6,726 nucleotides of DNA from Sediminibacterium sp. (GCA_030832695.1 JAURIP010000088.1:1-6726), one strand, 5' to 3'. Positions 1 through 6,291 are shown, counted from the first letter of the stretch. Notes: generated by a model from the sequence alone, not told the origin. Numbers and translations are program-made.

Positions 1-1189
1 GACTTTCGTTGATTAAAGCGTTTTGAATTTGTGAAATAGTGCTTATTTGACCGGTTTTTAGCAAAATTTTAATAGTTTCTCCATCATTTTTATATAATGT
101 GTTGGTGGCTTCCCCTTTAAAACAAAGAAAAGATAGGTCCTTCTCATTCATCGGGAACTTTGCTTTAACTAATGAATAGGCGGCCTCCCATTCGCTAGCT
201 TTTATTGGTTTGTCTTGCATCTTGCACTTAAATGACTTTCGATTTAATAATCGGTTGCATAAAAGTGAAATGACTGGATCTTGGTGGTGCTGCCATTTTT
301 TAATAGCACTTAAGATATCTGTATCATCTAATTGGCAATAGGCATTTAAATCAACATCGGCTAATTTGCCAGTAAATTCGCTTAAAAAATAATCTAGTAC
401 GGTGCCTGTTTTAATGGCATCGTCTTTTTGTGCTAGTAACCATTGTGCACGTTCAATTATTTTAACCAACATATTTTCGGCAGCCACGACCGATTTGTGC
501 ATATATACCTGCCAATACATTAATCGGCGTGATACCAAAAACTTTTCAACGCTAGTGATTCCTTTTTCCTCTACCACTAATTCATTGTCATGTACAGTTA
601 GCATTTTCAAAATGCGTTGGTAACCAATGACCCCTTCACTAACGCCAGTAAAGAAACTATCACGTGACAAATAATCCAAACGATCCACATCTAGCTGCCC
701 ACTTATCAATTGGTGTAAAAACTTTTTAGGATATTGATTGGTGAAAATTTGAATGGCCAATGTTAATTTTCCTTTGAGTGCTTCGTCGTTTTCGGTATTT
801 AAAGCTTGCATAATTAAAAGCGATAAATCCTCATGGGTCACTCCTTTTAAAATTACATTTTCAAGTGCGTGTGAAAAAGGGCCGTGTCCAATATCATGTA
901 ATAAGATGGCTGCTTTTGCAGCTTGCGCCTCTGCATCGGTAATGTTAATTCCTTTGTCTTTTAGTTCGGTGATGGCATTACACATTAAATGATAAGCGCC
1001 CAATGAGTGGTGTAAACGCGTATGTACTGCCCCAGGGTATACCAATTGCGCCAAGGCCATTTGTTGTATACGCCTTAATCTTTGATAATAGGGGTGGCTA
1101 ACAATTGCTGCAATAACCGGATCATTGATCGTAATAAATCCGTGTACTGGGTCGTTAATAATTTTTCTGCTGGTAGTGGCCATAGTCAT
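1..1189 (-). CDS. HD-domain phosphohydrolase, COG1078/dNTPase-like (3' end cut by window edge)
   Basis: Soluble metal-dependent phosphohydrolase of the HD superfamily, in the group related to dGTPase and SAMHD1; the substrate is probably a (deoxy)nucleoside triphosphate but is not proven for this branch. Seen: 396 codons without a stop, beginning MTMATTSRKIINDPVHGF. The HD metal site is complete: His61 in TRLHHSLGAYHL, His98-Asp99 in LLHDIGHGPFSH, and the distal Asp in the block LDVDRLDYLSRD (Asp167 or Asp169). The N-terminal INDPVHGFI and the QRLRRIQQ element are typical of this family. Relatives run to about 400-410 residues, so only a few C-terminal residues should be missing. Two in-frame ATGs, at 1189 and 1183, could be the start. 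A perfect TAnnTTTG box at 1207-1200 lies very close to both, which slightly favours the ATG at 1183. It is transcribed divergently from the gene at 1297. In many Bacteroidota this family sits next to lipid A genes (lpxD/lpxC); that would lie outside the window and is only a guess. Confidence 0.9.
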   Translation of the reverse strand, partial: MTMATTSRKIINDPVHGFITINDPVIAAIVSHPYYQRLRRIQQMALAQLVYPGAVHTRLHHSLGAYHLMCNAITELKDKGINITDAEAQAAKAAILLHDIGHGPFSHALENVILKGVTHEDLSLLIMQALNTENDEALKGKLTLAIQIFTNQYPKKFLHQLISGQLDVDRLDYLSRDSFFTGVSEGVIGYQRILKMLTVHDNELVVEEKGITSVEKFLVSRRLMYWQVYMHKSVVAAENMLVKIIERAQWLLAQKDDAIKTGTVLDYFLSEFTGKLADVDLNAYCQLDDTDILSAIKKWQHHQDPVISLLCNRLLNRKSFKCKMQDKPIKASEWEAAYSLVKAKFPMNEKDLSFLCFKGEATNTLYKNDGETIKILLKTGQISTISQIQNALINES

Positions 1190-1199
1190 ATTGTGTTTA

Positions 1200-1207
1200 C
1201 AAAGGTA
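1200..1207 (-). promoter_or_regulatory. Candidate Bacteroidota -7 box for the HD gene
   Basis: The minus strand reads TACCTTTG, an exact match to the Bacteroidota -7 consensus TAnnTTTG. It sits 10 bases before the ATG at 1189 and 16 before the ATG at 1183. No clear TTG/TTTG -33 element is visible at the usual distance upstream. If real, the transcript would have a very short leader. Confidence 0.45.
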
Positions 1208-1260
1208 CGAAATGTGAATAACTCGCGGCGTATAATTAAATGCCTGGAGTACAAAAAAAC

Positions 1261-1268
1261 TATATTTG
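1261..1268 (+). promoter_or_regulatory. Candidate Bacteroidota -7 box for the 1297-3340 genes
   Basis: The plus strand reads TATATTTG, an exact match to TAnnTTTG. It lies 28 bases before the ATG at 1297 and 37 before the ATG at 1306, leaving a normal short leader. No convincing -33 TTTG is seen. It argues against the earlier in-frame ATG at 1240, which would lie upstream of the promoter. With the box at 1200-1207 on the other strand it makes a compact divergent promoter region. Confidence 0.5.
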
Positions 1269-1296
1269 TGTGCCGACTTATTACCCTATAAATCAA

Positions 1297-1581
1297 ATGA
1301 TTAATATGAAATTAAATCAAACTACCTTAGACAAATTGGAAGATATTTTGGGAGAATCTGAATATGTAGTTAGATATGAGCGTGGTAATTTTCAAAGTGG
1401 GTGGTGTTTGCTTGAAACAAGAAGAATTGTGGTTTTAAATAAGTTCTTAAACCTTGAAGCACGTATTAATACCTTATTGGAGTTAATTCCACAATTGGAT
1501 ATTCAATTTGATAAATTGACGCATCATTCTCAAAAAATGTATGAAGAAGTCAAAAAGTTGAGTTTAACTGCTGCGGAATAA
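1297..1581 (+). CDS. Conserved hypothetical protein, about 94 aa
   Basis: Function unknown. Small soluble protein with no signal peptide or membrane segment. It begins MINMKLNQTTLDKLEDI and contains the block YVVRYERGNFQSGWCLLE followed by RRIVVLNKFLNLEARINTLL. That looks like a compact alpha/beta fold (strand, strand, long amphipathic helix), ending in a charged helix. I recall short proteins with this RYERGNFQSG...RRIVVLNKFL pattern as widespread in Bacteroidota, with no described role. The start could be the ATG at 1297 (94 aa) or at 1306 (MKLNQTTL, 91 aa); the latter matches how I remember homologues beginning. The in-frame ATG at 1240 is unlikely because it precedes the -7 box at 1261-1268. 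The gene ends 38 bases before the metallo-hydrolase at 1620, so the two are probably co-transcribed. The conserved Arg/Lys/Glu block could bind nucleic acid or a partner protein, but nothing in the sequence decides this. Confidence 0.8.
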   Translation: MINMKLNQTTLDKLEDILGESEYVVRYERGNFQSGWCLLETRRIVVLNKFLNLEARINTLLELIPQLDIQFDKLTHHSQKMYEEVKKLSLTAAE

Positions 1582-1619
1582 GGGGTTGACTTGGTTTATT
1601 TGTTTTAAAAATATTTATT

Positions 1620-2384
1620 TTGTTACATTTCACCATCCTCGGTTCAGGAACAAGTACTGGAGTGCCTTTAATAGGCTGTGATTGTGAAGTATGCAAATCA
1701 GTCGATCCTATTAATAAAAGATTAAGAACAAGTATTAAAATTCAAAGTGCGACCACCACGGTTGTAATTGATACTACCCCCGATTTTAGGTATCAGATGT
1801 TGCGCACGCAAACAACAAAAATAGATGCGATCGTTTTTACGCATCCGCATCGCGATCATTATGCTGGCTTAGATGATATTCGGCCATTCAATTTTTTTTC
1901 CAATAAGTCCATGCCCATTTACGCAAATGCACTTACACAAATTGCCATCAAAAGAGATTTTTATTATGCTTTTGAGGAAAAAAAAGATGTAGGACTTCCT
2001 GAGATGATAATACATACCATTGATCAAGCTGCTTTTACTGTTGGAGATATTCCTTTTATACCCATTCAAGTAATGCATCGAGAAATGCCCGTGCTTGGAT
2101 TTAGAATTGGCGAATTATCTTACATCACAGATGCTAATTATATTTCAGAGGAAGAAAAAGAAAAAGTAAAGGGATCGAAAATTTTAATTTTAAATGCTTT
2201 GCGAAAGCAGGATCATCCCACTCATTTTAATTTGGATCAAGCCATTGCATTGGCAACTGAGTTGAAAGTGCCAACGGTGTATTTTATTCACTTTAGCCAC
2301 CAAATAGGATTGCACGATCAAGTCACCGCCAGCTTGCCTTCAGGCATGCATTTGGCCTATGATGGGCTTGGGTTTAGCTGTTAA
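1620..2384 (+). CDS. PhnP-like metallo-beta-lactamase-fold hydrolase, TTG start
   Basis: Cytoplasmic MBL-fold metal-dependent hydrolase of 254 residues, in the family that includes the cyclic phosphodiesterase PhnP; phosphodiester cleavage is the likely chemistry, substrate unknown. Seen: N-terminal MLHFTILGSGTSTGVP, the usual first strand and glycine loop. A Cys20-x-Cys22-x2-Cys25 cluster follows, matching the structural zinc site of PhnP. The catalytic motif is His75-x-His77-x-Asp79-His80 (THPHRDHYAGLDD), with further metal ligands expected at His153, Asp171 (SYITDA) and His224 (IHFSHQIGLH). Every ligand needed for a two-metal site is present. Start: the frame is open back to 1590 but has no ATG; TTG at 1620 places the first strand right at the N terminus, as in relatives. 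No other phosphonate (phn) gene is seen nearby, so a role in phosphonate breakdown is not supported. Probably in one operon with the small gene before it. Confidence 0.9.
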   Translation: MLHFTILGSGTSTGVPLIGCDCEVCKSVDPINKRLRTSIKIQSATTTVVIDTTPDFRYQMLRTQTTKIDAIVFTHPHRDHYAGLDDIRPFNFFSNKSMPIYANALTQIAIKRDFYYAFEEKKDVGLPEMIIHTIDQAAFTVGDIPFIPIQVMHREMPVLGFRIGELSYITDANYISEEEKEKVKGSKILILNALRKQDHPTHFNLDQAIALATELKVPTVYFIHFSHQIGLHDQVTASLPSGMHLAYDGLGFSC

Positions 2385-2389
2385 CATCC

Positions 2390-2411
2390 TATAGGTACAA
2401 TGATACCTATA
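2390..2411. repeat. Perfect inverted repeat, 8-bp stem, 6-base loop
   Basis: TATAGGTA (2390-2397) pairs exactly with TACCTATA (2404-2411) around the loop CAATGA. It begins 5 bases after the stop of the MBL-fold hydrolase and 62 bases before the HhH gene. The stem is AT-rich and no T-run follows on either strand, so it is a poor terminator. It could be a weak attenuator, an mRNA end-stabilising hairpin or a protein-binding palindrome. Confidence 0.5.
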
Positions 2412-2473
2412 CTCATTTGAATTAATGCATTATAATGTTTTGCATTTTTCACTAATTCGTGTGAAAATCAAAC

Positions 2474-3340
2474 ATGATCAATTCTTGGGAGGCCTATTTT
2501 ATTTTTTCTGAAAAGGAAAGAAAAGGAATCATCGTACTCGGTGTAATATTAACATTGAGTATTGTATTCGCATTACTATTGCCCCATAAAAATGATTTAG
2601 TAAGGAAGACTAAACCCTTAGCAAGCCCCACACTCCATCTGTTTAAATTTGATCCTAATACCATTGATAGTGCAAATGCCATTCATTTAGGTATTCCATT
2701 AAAGCAAGTCAAAACATTAATGCATTATCGGGAAAAGGGAGGACGCTTTTACAAAAAAGAGGATCTGCTTAAGTTGTATGGGTTGGATCCACTCATCGCG
2801 CATCAGTTAATTCCATTTATTGAATTAACGTCAAGTGAAAGCAAATGGGGGAGTAACCCTTATAGGGATAAAGGGAATAATTTTAAATCAAATTACAGTC
2901 ATTCATATAAGTATAAAATGAATAACGGGTCCCCAAGTTGGACCATCGACATCAATGAAGCAGATGCGAGTGAATGGAATGATAAAACTAAGTTACCTAT
3001 GAATATTGTCCATCAAATAATCAATTACAAAAATCATTTGGGGGGGTTTACCCATCCCATGCAATTAAAAAAAGTATATGGTTTAGCAGATACTACTTTT
3101 CAAAATTTGCGCCCCCATTTATTGGTGCAGAAAAACTTTAAACCCCTGCTTAATAGTAGTACGATGAATTTTGCGCAATGGAAATCATTGGGGATTTTTG
3201 AAGATCAGCAGCTATATGAAATATTGAAATTGAGAAAACAGCAGGGAGGCCAAGTTTCCTGGCGGGAACTAGTTATTTTATTTGATTTGCCTGAAAAACA
3301 AGCAATTTGGCTCAAAAGCCAGATTATTATAAGTGATTGA
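2474..3340 (+). CDS. Membrane-anchored protein with three helix-hairpin-helix (ComEA-like) repeats
   Basis: A 288-residue protein of a type common in Bacteroidota and usually annotated only as helix-hairpin-helix domain protein. Domain order: short cytoplasmic N terminus (MINSWEAYFIFSEKERK); one hydrophobic membrane segment at about residues 18-36 (GIIVLGVILTLSIVFALLL); then three related ~60-residue units. Unit 1 (57-117) has FDPNTIDSANAIHLGIP, YREKGGRF and LLKLYGLD. Unit 2 (158-218) has IDINEADASEW, YKNHLGGF and LKKVYGLAD. Unit 3 (232-286) has FAQWKSLGI, LRKQQGGQVSW and a LFDLP end; it has lost the DxN opening, so it is degenerate. The K/R-x3-GG-x-F plus YGL pattern is that of ComEA-type HhH modules, which bind DNA backbone in competence proteins. 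The basic N-terminal flank suggests the repeats face the periplasm. A DNA-binding or uptake role is possible but unproven; the units may instead mediate protein contacts. The linker at 120-155 is polar and low in complexity. Confidence 0.85.
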   Translation: MINSWEAYFIFSEKERKGIIVLGVILTLSIVFALLLPHKNDLVRKTKPLASPTLHLFKFDPNTIDSANAIHLGIPLKQVKTLMHYREKGGRFYKKEDLLKLYGLDPLIAHQLIPFIELTSSESKWGSNPYRDKGNNFKSNYSHSYKYKMNNGSPSWTIDINEADASEWNDKTKLPMNIVHQIINYKNHLGGFTHPMQLKKVYGLADTTFQNLRPHLLVQKNFKPLLNSSTMNFAQWKSLGIFEDQQLYEILKLRKQQGGQVSWRELVILFDLPEKQAIWLKSQIIISD

Positions 3341-3402
3341 AAAGCAATATACTAGGAAATTTGGCACCTAAGTCTGCATAAATTCTGTTAAAAAAAAGCA
3401 AA

Positions 3403-3431
3403 GACTCAAATAAAAAGTATTAGTTTGAGTT
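3403..3431. repeat. AT-rich inverted repeat downstream of the HhH gene
   Basis: ACTCAAA (3404-3410) pairs with TTTGAGT (3424-3430), with a possible outer G-T pair at 3403/3431, around a 13-base AT-rich loop. It lies 63 bases after the HhH stop and 35 bases before the much stronger hairpin at 3466-3489. No T-run follows. It may be a secondary 3' structure of the plus-strand transcript or chance in AT-rich DNA. Confidence 0.3.
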
Positions 3432-3465
3432 AGGATTAATTTCCTTGTTTTCGATTGCTTGCTTG

Positions 3466-3489
3466 AAAATCCTCCCTCGGGAGGATTTT
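3466..3489. terminator. Bidirectional rho-independent terminator between convergent genes
   Basis: AAAATCCTCC (3466-3475) and GGAGGATTTT (3480-3489) form a perfect 10-bp stem with a CTCG loop. The GC-rich core is flanked by A4 on one side and T4 on the other, so RNA from either strand ends in a U-run; on the plus strand a further T5 follows at 3492-3496. It sits between the HhH gene (plus) and the small protein that ends the clp operon (minus), where a shared terminator is expected. An outer pairing of CTTGCT (3458-3463) with AGCAAG (3497-3502) can lengthen the stem. Confidence 0.85.
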
Positions 3490-3522
3490 ACTTTTTAGCA
3501 AGTTCCCAATCCAAGTTCCTGA

Positions 3523-3675
3523 CTATTTTCCGCCTGCTTTAAAAATTTGATTTACAGCACCACCTAGCATAGGGAATTTTTCTTTTACAAACGCTGCGAT
3601 AGTTTCAATAGATTGTTTTGCTTGCTCTGGTGTCACACCTGTTTCTTTTACTAAACGATCAATAAGTTCTTGCAT
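3523..3675 (-). CDS. Small 50-aa protein at the end of the clp operon, function unknown
   Basis: Short open frame reading MQELIDRLVKETGVTPEQAK at the N terminus, then a helix with SIETIAAFVKEKFPMLGG and the end IFKAGGK. Composition and periodicity are those of a real protein: two amphipathic helices joined by the GVTPEQA turn, then KEKFPMLGG. That pattern recalls a family of small Bacteroidota proteins (GV/LTPEQA... followed by a K-rich helix and P-x-x-GG), loosely like the helical repeats of the DUF937/DUF2267 types. I cannot name the family with certainty. It starts 37 bases after the clpX stop on the same strand and is followed by a strong terminator, so it is probably the last gene of the clp transcript. 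No Shine-Dalgarno is seen before the ATG. No cysteine, signal peptide or membrane segment. It could be an adaptor or regulator of ClpXP or merely a passenger; only position suggests the former. Confidence 0.75.
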   Translation of the reverse strand: MQELIDRLVKETGVTPEQAKQSIETIAAFVKEKFPMLGGAVNQIFKAGGK

Positions 3676-3712
3676 AAAATTTGATTTAATCTTTTTTTGA
3701 ATATGATTTTGA

Positions 3713-4948
3713 TTAAGCCACTTTTAAAGTGCTTAATTTACTTTTGTCAAACATGTTTTTGGCGTAGGCTAATGATACATTAAATTCAGTAGTATTGGTC
3801 CCTGGCATTTCATACATTGCTTGTGTAAATAAGCTTTCACAAATACTTCTTAATCCTCTGGCGCCTAATTTATATTCCATTGCTTTATTTACGATATAAT
3901 CAAACACGTCGTTGTCAATGGTTAATTTGATTTTTTCAATAGCAAATAGCTGCGTGTATTGTTTGATTAATGCATTCTTAGGTTCAGTTAAAATACTTCT
4001 TAAAGTGTCGGCATCCAATGGCTCTAAATGGGTAACAATAGGAAGACGACCTAACATTTCGGGAATCAATCCAAAGGCTTTAATATCCTGTGCATTTACA
4101 AAACGTAATAAATTTTTTCTTTGTAATTCTTGTTCGTCCTTGTTTACACTAAATCCAATGGCGTTGGTATTGATACGACGTGCAATAATTTTATCAATAC
4201 CGTCAAATGCACCACCGCAAATAAATAATATATTTTTAGTGTCCACTTTGATCATTTTTTGGTCCGGGTGCTTTCGACCACCTTGTGGGGGTACCAAAAC
4301 CTCCGTTCCTTCCAGCATTTTCAATAGGCCTTGTTGAACACCTTCGCCGCTGACATCTCTTGTGATAGAAGCGTTATCGCCTTTTCGTGCGATTTTATCA
4401 ATCTCATCAATGTATACAATACCTCTTTGCGCAGCTTCCACATCGTAATCGCAGTTTTGTAATAAACGGGTAAGCATGCTTTCCACATCTTCACCCACAT
4501 AACCCGCTTCCGTAAATACAGTTGCATCCACAATCGCAAAAGGAACGTTTAATAATTTTGCAATGGTTTTTGCCAATAAGGTTTTACCGGTTCCTGTTTC
4601 ACCAATCATAATCACATTACTCTTTTCAATTTCCACTTCATTCTTTGTTGTGACAGGTAAATTAATTCTCTTAAAGTGATTATAAACGGCAACACATAAT
4701 ATTTTTTTCGCGTCATCCTGTCCAATAATGTATTGGTCTAAAAATGCTTTGATGGCTGTTGGTTTTTGTACTTTCAAGTTTCCCGCTTTTCCATCCACCT
4801 TTTTTTGGTGAAATTCCTTCACAATGATTTCATGGGCATGCTCAATACAATGCTCGCATATATGTCCTTCCTGACCAGCGATCAAAATTTTAACTTCTTC
4901 GCGCTTGCGTCCACAAAAAGAACATTGTATTGCTTCAACTTTATTCAT
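3713..4948 (-). CDS. clpX: ClpX, ATP-dependent unfoldase of the ClpXP protease
   Basis: Hexameric AAA+ unfoldase that recognises tagged substrates, unfolds them with ATP and threads them into ClpP. The 411 residues match the usual ClpX length. Domain order: N-terminal zinc-binding domain with Cys9, Cys12, Cys31 and Cys34 (CSFC...CEHC); Walker A GETGTGKT at 116-123; pore-1 loop GYVG at 149-152; Walker B VYIDEIDK at 178-185; RKH loop at 225-227 (GGRKHPDQ); the ClpP-binding IGF loop at 264-266 (NAIGFSV); arginine finger Arg301 in MLGRLP; sensor 2 GARGLR at 362-367. All functional motifs are present, so it should be active and able to dock on ClpP. Walker A has Glu at the position that is Pro in E. 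coli (GPTGSGKT), which does not touch the catalytic Gly-Lys-Thr. It starts 13 bases after the upstream clpP stop, so it is surely co-transcribed with it. The gene is intact. Confidence 0.98.
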   Translation of the reverse strand: MNKVEAIQCSFCGRKREEVKILIAGQEGHICEHCIEHAHEIIVKEFHQKKVDGKAGNLKVQKPTAIKAFLDQYIIGQDDAKKILCVAVYNHFKRINLPVTTKNEVEIEKSNVIMIGETGTGKTLLAKTIAKLLNVPFAIVDATVFTEAGYVGEDVESMLTRLLQNCDYDVEAAQRGIVYIDEIDKIARKGDNASITRDVSGEGVQQGLLKMLEGTEVLVPPQGGRKHPDQKMIKVDTKNILFICGGAFDGIDKIIARRINTNAIGFSVNKDEQELQRKNLLRFVNAQDIKAFGLIPEMLGRLPIVTHLEPLDADTLRSILTEPKNALIKQYTQLFAIEKIKLTIDNDVFDYIVNKAMEYKLGARGLRSICESLFTQAMYEMPGTNTTEFNVSLAYAKNMFDKSKLSTLKVA

Positions 4949-4961
4949 GATTATTTATTTA

Positions 4962-5585
4962 TTAAAGCGATTTCGCTATTTTATCAACGATGCCATATTC
5001 CACCGCTTCTTTTGCATTCATCCAATAATCTCTATCAAAGTCGGCCATTACTTGTGCCACTTTTTTACCACAGTTGTCGGCCAAAATTTGCGCACCCAAT
5101 TCCTTTGTTTTTCTGATTTGTTCTGCCTGAATTTCAATATCAGCACTAGTTGCTTGGAAGTAGCCACCAATACTTGGTTGGTGAATCATCACCTCGCCAT
5201 GTGGGAAAATAGTACGCTTTCCTTTTTCTCCCATGCTTAATAGAATGGAACCCATGCTTGCAGCTAAACCCATACAGATAGTGTGAACTGGGCTTTTGAT
5301 TAAGTTCATAGTATCAAACATAACCATACCACTGGTGACAACGCCCCCTGGACTGTTGATGTAAAATTTAATATCAGCACCTGATTTGTCTGCATCCAAC
5401 AATAATAATTTTGTTACAATATCTTTTGCTGATTTATCATCCACCACACCCCATAAATAAATGGCTCTTTTTTCAAAAAATATTTGCTCCATTTTTTTAT
5501 TCAAAAAACCAGGCCCGTTATCTTCTTTTTTATTTTCTTTTGGTTCGTCTTCTTCTGACATTAAAAATTCGTTGGTAACTATCAT
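4962..5585 (-). CDS. clpP: Second, divergent ClpP-family serine peptidase
   Basis: ClpP-fold serine peptidase of 207 residues. The catalytic triad is present: Ser110 in GLAASMGS, His135 in MIHQPS, and Asp186 in FDRDYWMNA. The oxyanion segment INSPGG is at 76-81. Two features set it apart from the canonical ClpP upstream. First, the N terminus is charged and looks disordered (MSEEDEPKENKKEDNGPG), then goes straight into KKMEQIFFEKRAIYLWGVVDD, without the PxVIEE segment that forms the axial loops contacting ClpX. Second, between His135 and the ADIEI helix there are two extra residues (IGGYFQATSADIEI), in the handle strand that joins the two rings. The start may be the ATG at 5585 or the in-frame ATG at 5561 (MSEEDEP); the latter removes eight residues without known function. 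It lies 19 bases after the first clpP and 13 before clpX. Likely a second subunit type of a mixed ClpP particle, or a separate homomer; the sequence alone cannot decide. Confidence 0.93.
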   Translation of the reverse strand: MIVTNEFLMSEEDEPKENKKEDNGPGFLNKKMEQIFFEKRAIYLWGVVDDKSAKDIVTKLLLLDADKSGADIKFYINSPGGVVTSGMVMFDTMNLIKSPVHTICMGLAASMGSILLSMGEKGKRTIFPHGEVMIHQPSIGGYFQATSADIEIQAEQIRKTKELGAQILADNCGKKVAQVMADFDRDYWMNAKEAVEYGIVDKIAKSL

Positions 5586-5604
5586 ACAATTATTTTTTCT
5601 TCTT

Positions 5605-6291
5605 TTATTTTTTAATCTTGCGTGGGTTCGTTAATAAAACTTCATCTACTAATCCGTATTCCTTTCCTTCTGCTGCAGTCATCCAAAAATCTCGGTCGCA
5701 ATCCTTGGTCACAGCTGCTAAATCCTTATGGGTATGATGTGCAATCACTTCATACAATTCGTTTCTTAATTTTTTAATTTCTCTTGCAGTAATTTCAATA
5801 TCCGATGCTTGACCACCTATAGCCCCACTTGGTTGGTGTAACATAATACGGCTATGTTTCAAAGCTGTTCTTTTTCCCTCCACACCTGCACACAATAAAA
5901 TCGCACCCATACTTGCTGCCATTCCTGTGCAAATGGTGGCCACATCTGGACTAATAAATTGCATGGTATCATAAATACCTAAGCCGGCATAAACACTTCC
6001 GCCTGGGCTGTTAATGTACATTTGAATATCCTTGGTACGATCGGTACTTTCTAAAAATAATAACTGTGCGGTCACAATGTTTGCTACGTAGTCATTGATG
6101 CCTTCGCCTAAAAAAATGATTCTATCCATCATTAATCGGCTAAATACATCCATGCTTGCCACATTCATTGGGCGTTCCTCAATAATATAGGGGGTCAGAT
6201 TAGTGACGCTATTTTTATATTGATGTAAACTATTGCTGCTGATCCCTCTTCCTTTGATCGCAAATTGCTCAAATTCTTTTCCTAAATTCAT
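5605..6291 (-). CDS. clpP: ClpP, canonical proteolytic subunit
   Basis: Tetradecameric serine peptidase that degrades polypeptides delivered by ClpX. With the ATG at 6291 it has 228 residues (MNLGKEFEQFAIKGRGISSN), somewhat longer than the 207 of E. coli because of a longer N-terminal extension. That extension is probably removed or disordered, with the mature part beginning near TPYIIEERP (33-41), the axial-loop segment. Triad: Ser127 (GMAASMGA), His152 (MLHQPS) and Asp201 (CDRDFWM), with the His-to-Asp spacing of 49 found in E. coli. INSPGG is at 93-98 and the handle GGQASDIEITAREI has the standard length. The frame stays open upstream to a TTG at 6333, but the ATG at 6291 begins the family-typical MNxGKEFE sequence. 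It is the first gene of the inferred clpP-clpP-clpX operon and is separated from tig by a terminator, so it should have its own promoter between 6291 and 6379. Confidence 0.96.
   Translation of the reverse strand: MNLGKEFEQFAIKGRGISSNSLHQYKNSVTNLTPYIIEERPMNVASMDVFSRLMMDRIIFLGEGINDYVANIVTAQLLFLESTDRTKDIQMYINSPGGSVYAGLGIYDTMQFISPDVATICTGMAASMGAILLCAGVEGKRTALKHSRIMLHQPSGAIGGQASDIEITAREIKKLRNELYEVIAHHTHKDLAAVTKDCDRDFWMTAAEGKEYGLVDEVLLTNPRKIKK

Noticed and set aside
402..1291. Plus-strand frames opposite the HD gene and its promoter region
   Set aside because: Antisense to an intact HD-domain protein with all metal ligands; no coding signature of their own.
1240..1296. Upstream in-frame ATG that would add 19 residues (MPGVQKNYICV...) to the small hypothetical protein
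   Set aside because: It lies before the TATATTTG -7 box, and the extra residues do not look like part of the conserved core; starts at 1297 or 1306 fit better.
2390..2411. Reading the 2390-2411 hairpin as a terminator
   Set aside because: The stem is AT-rich and no T-run follows on either strand.
3912..4337. Long plus-strand open frame (141 codons) opposite clpX
   Set aside because: It is antisense to the conserved ATPase core, is rich in Ser/Cys/Ile as expected of a shadow frame, and resembles no protein I know.
4766..5240. Two overlapping plus-strand frames across the clpX/clpP junction
   Set aside because: Both are antisense to confidently identified genes and cross their intergenic gap; the composition is that of shadow frames.
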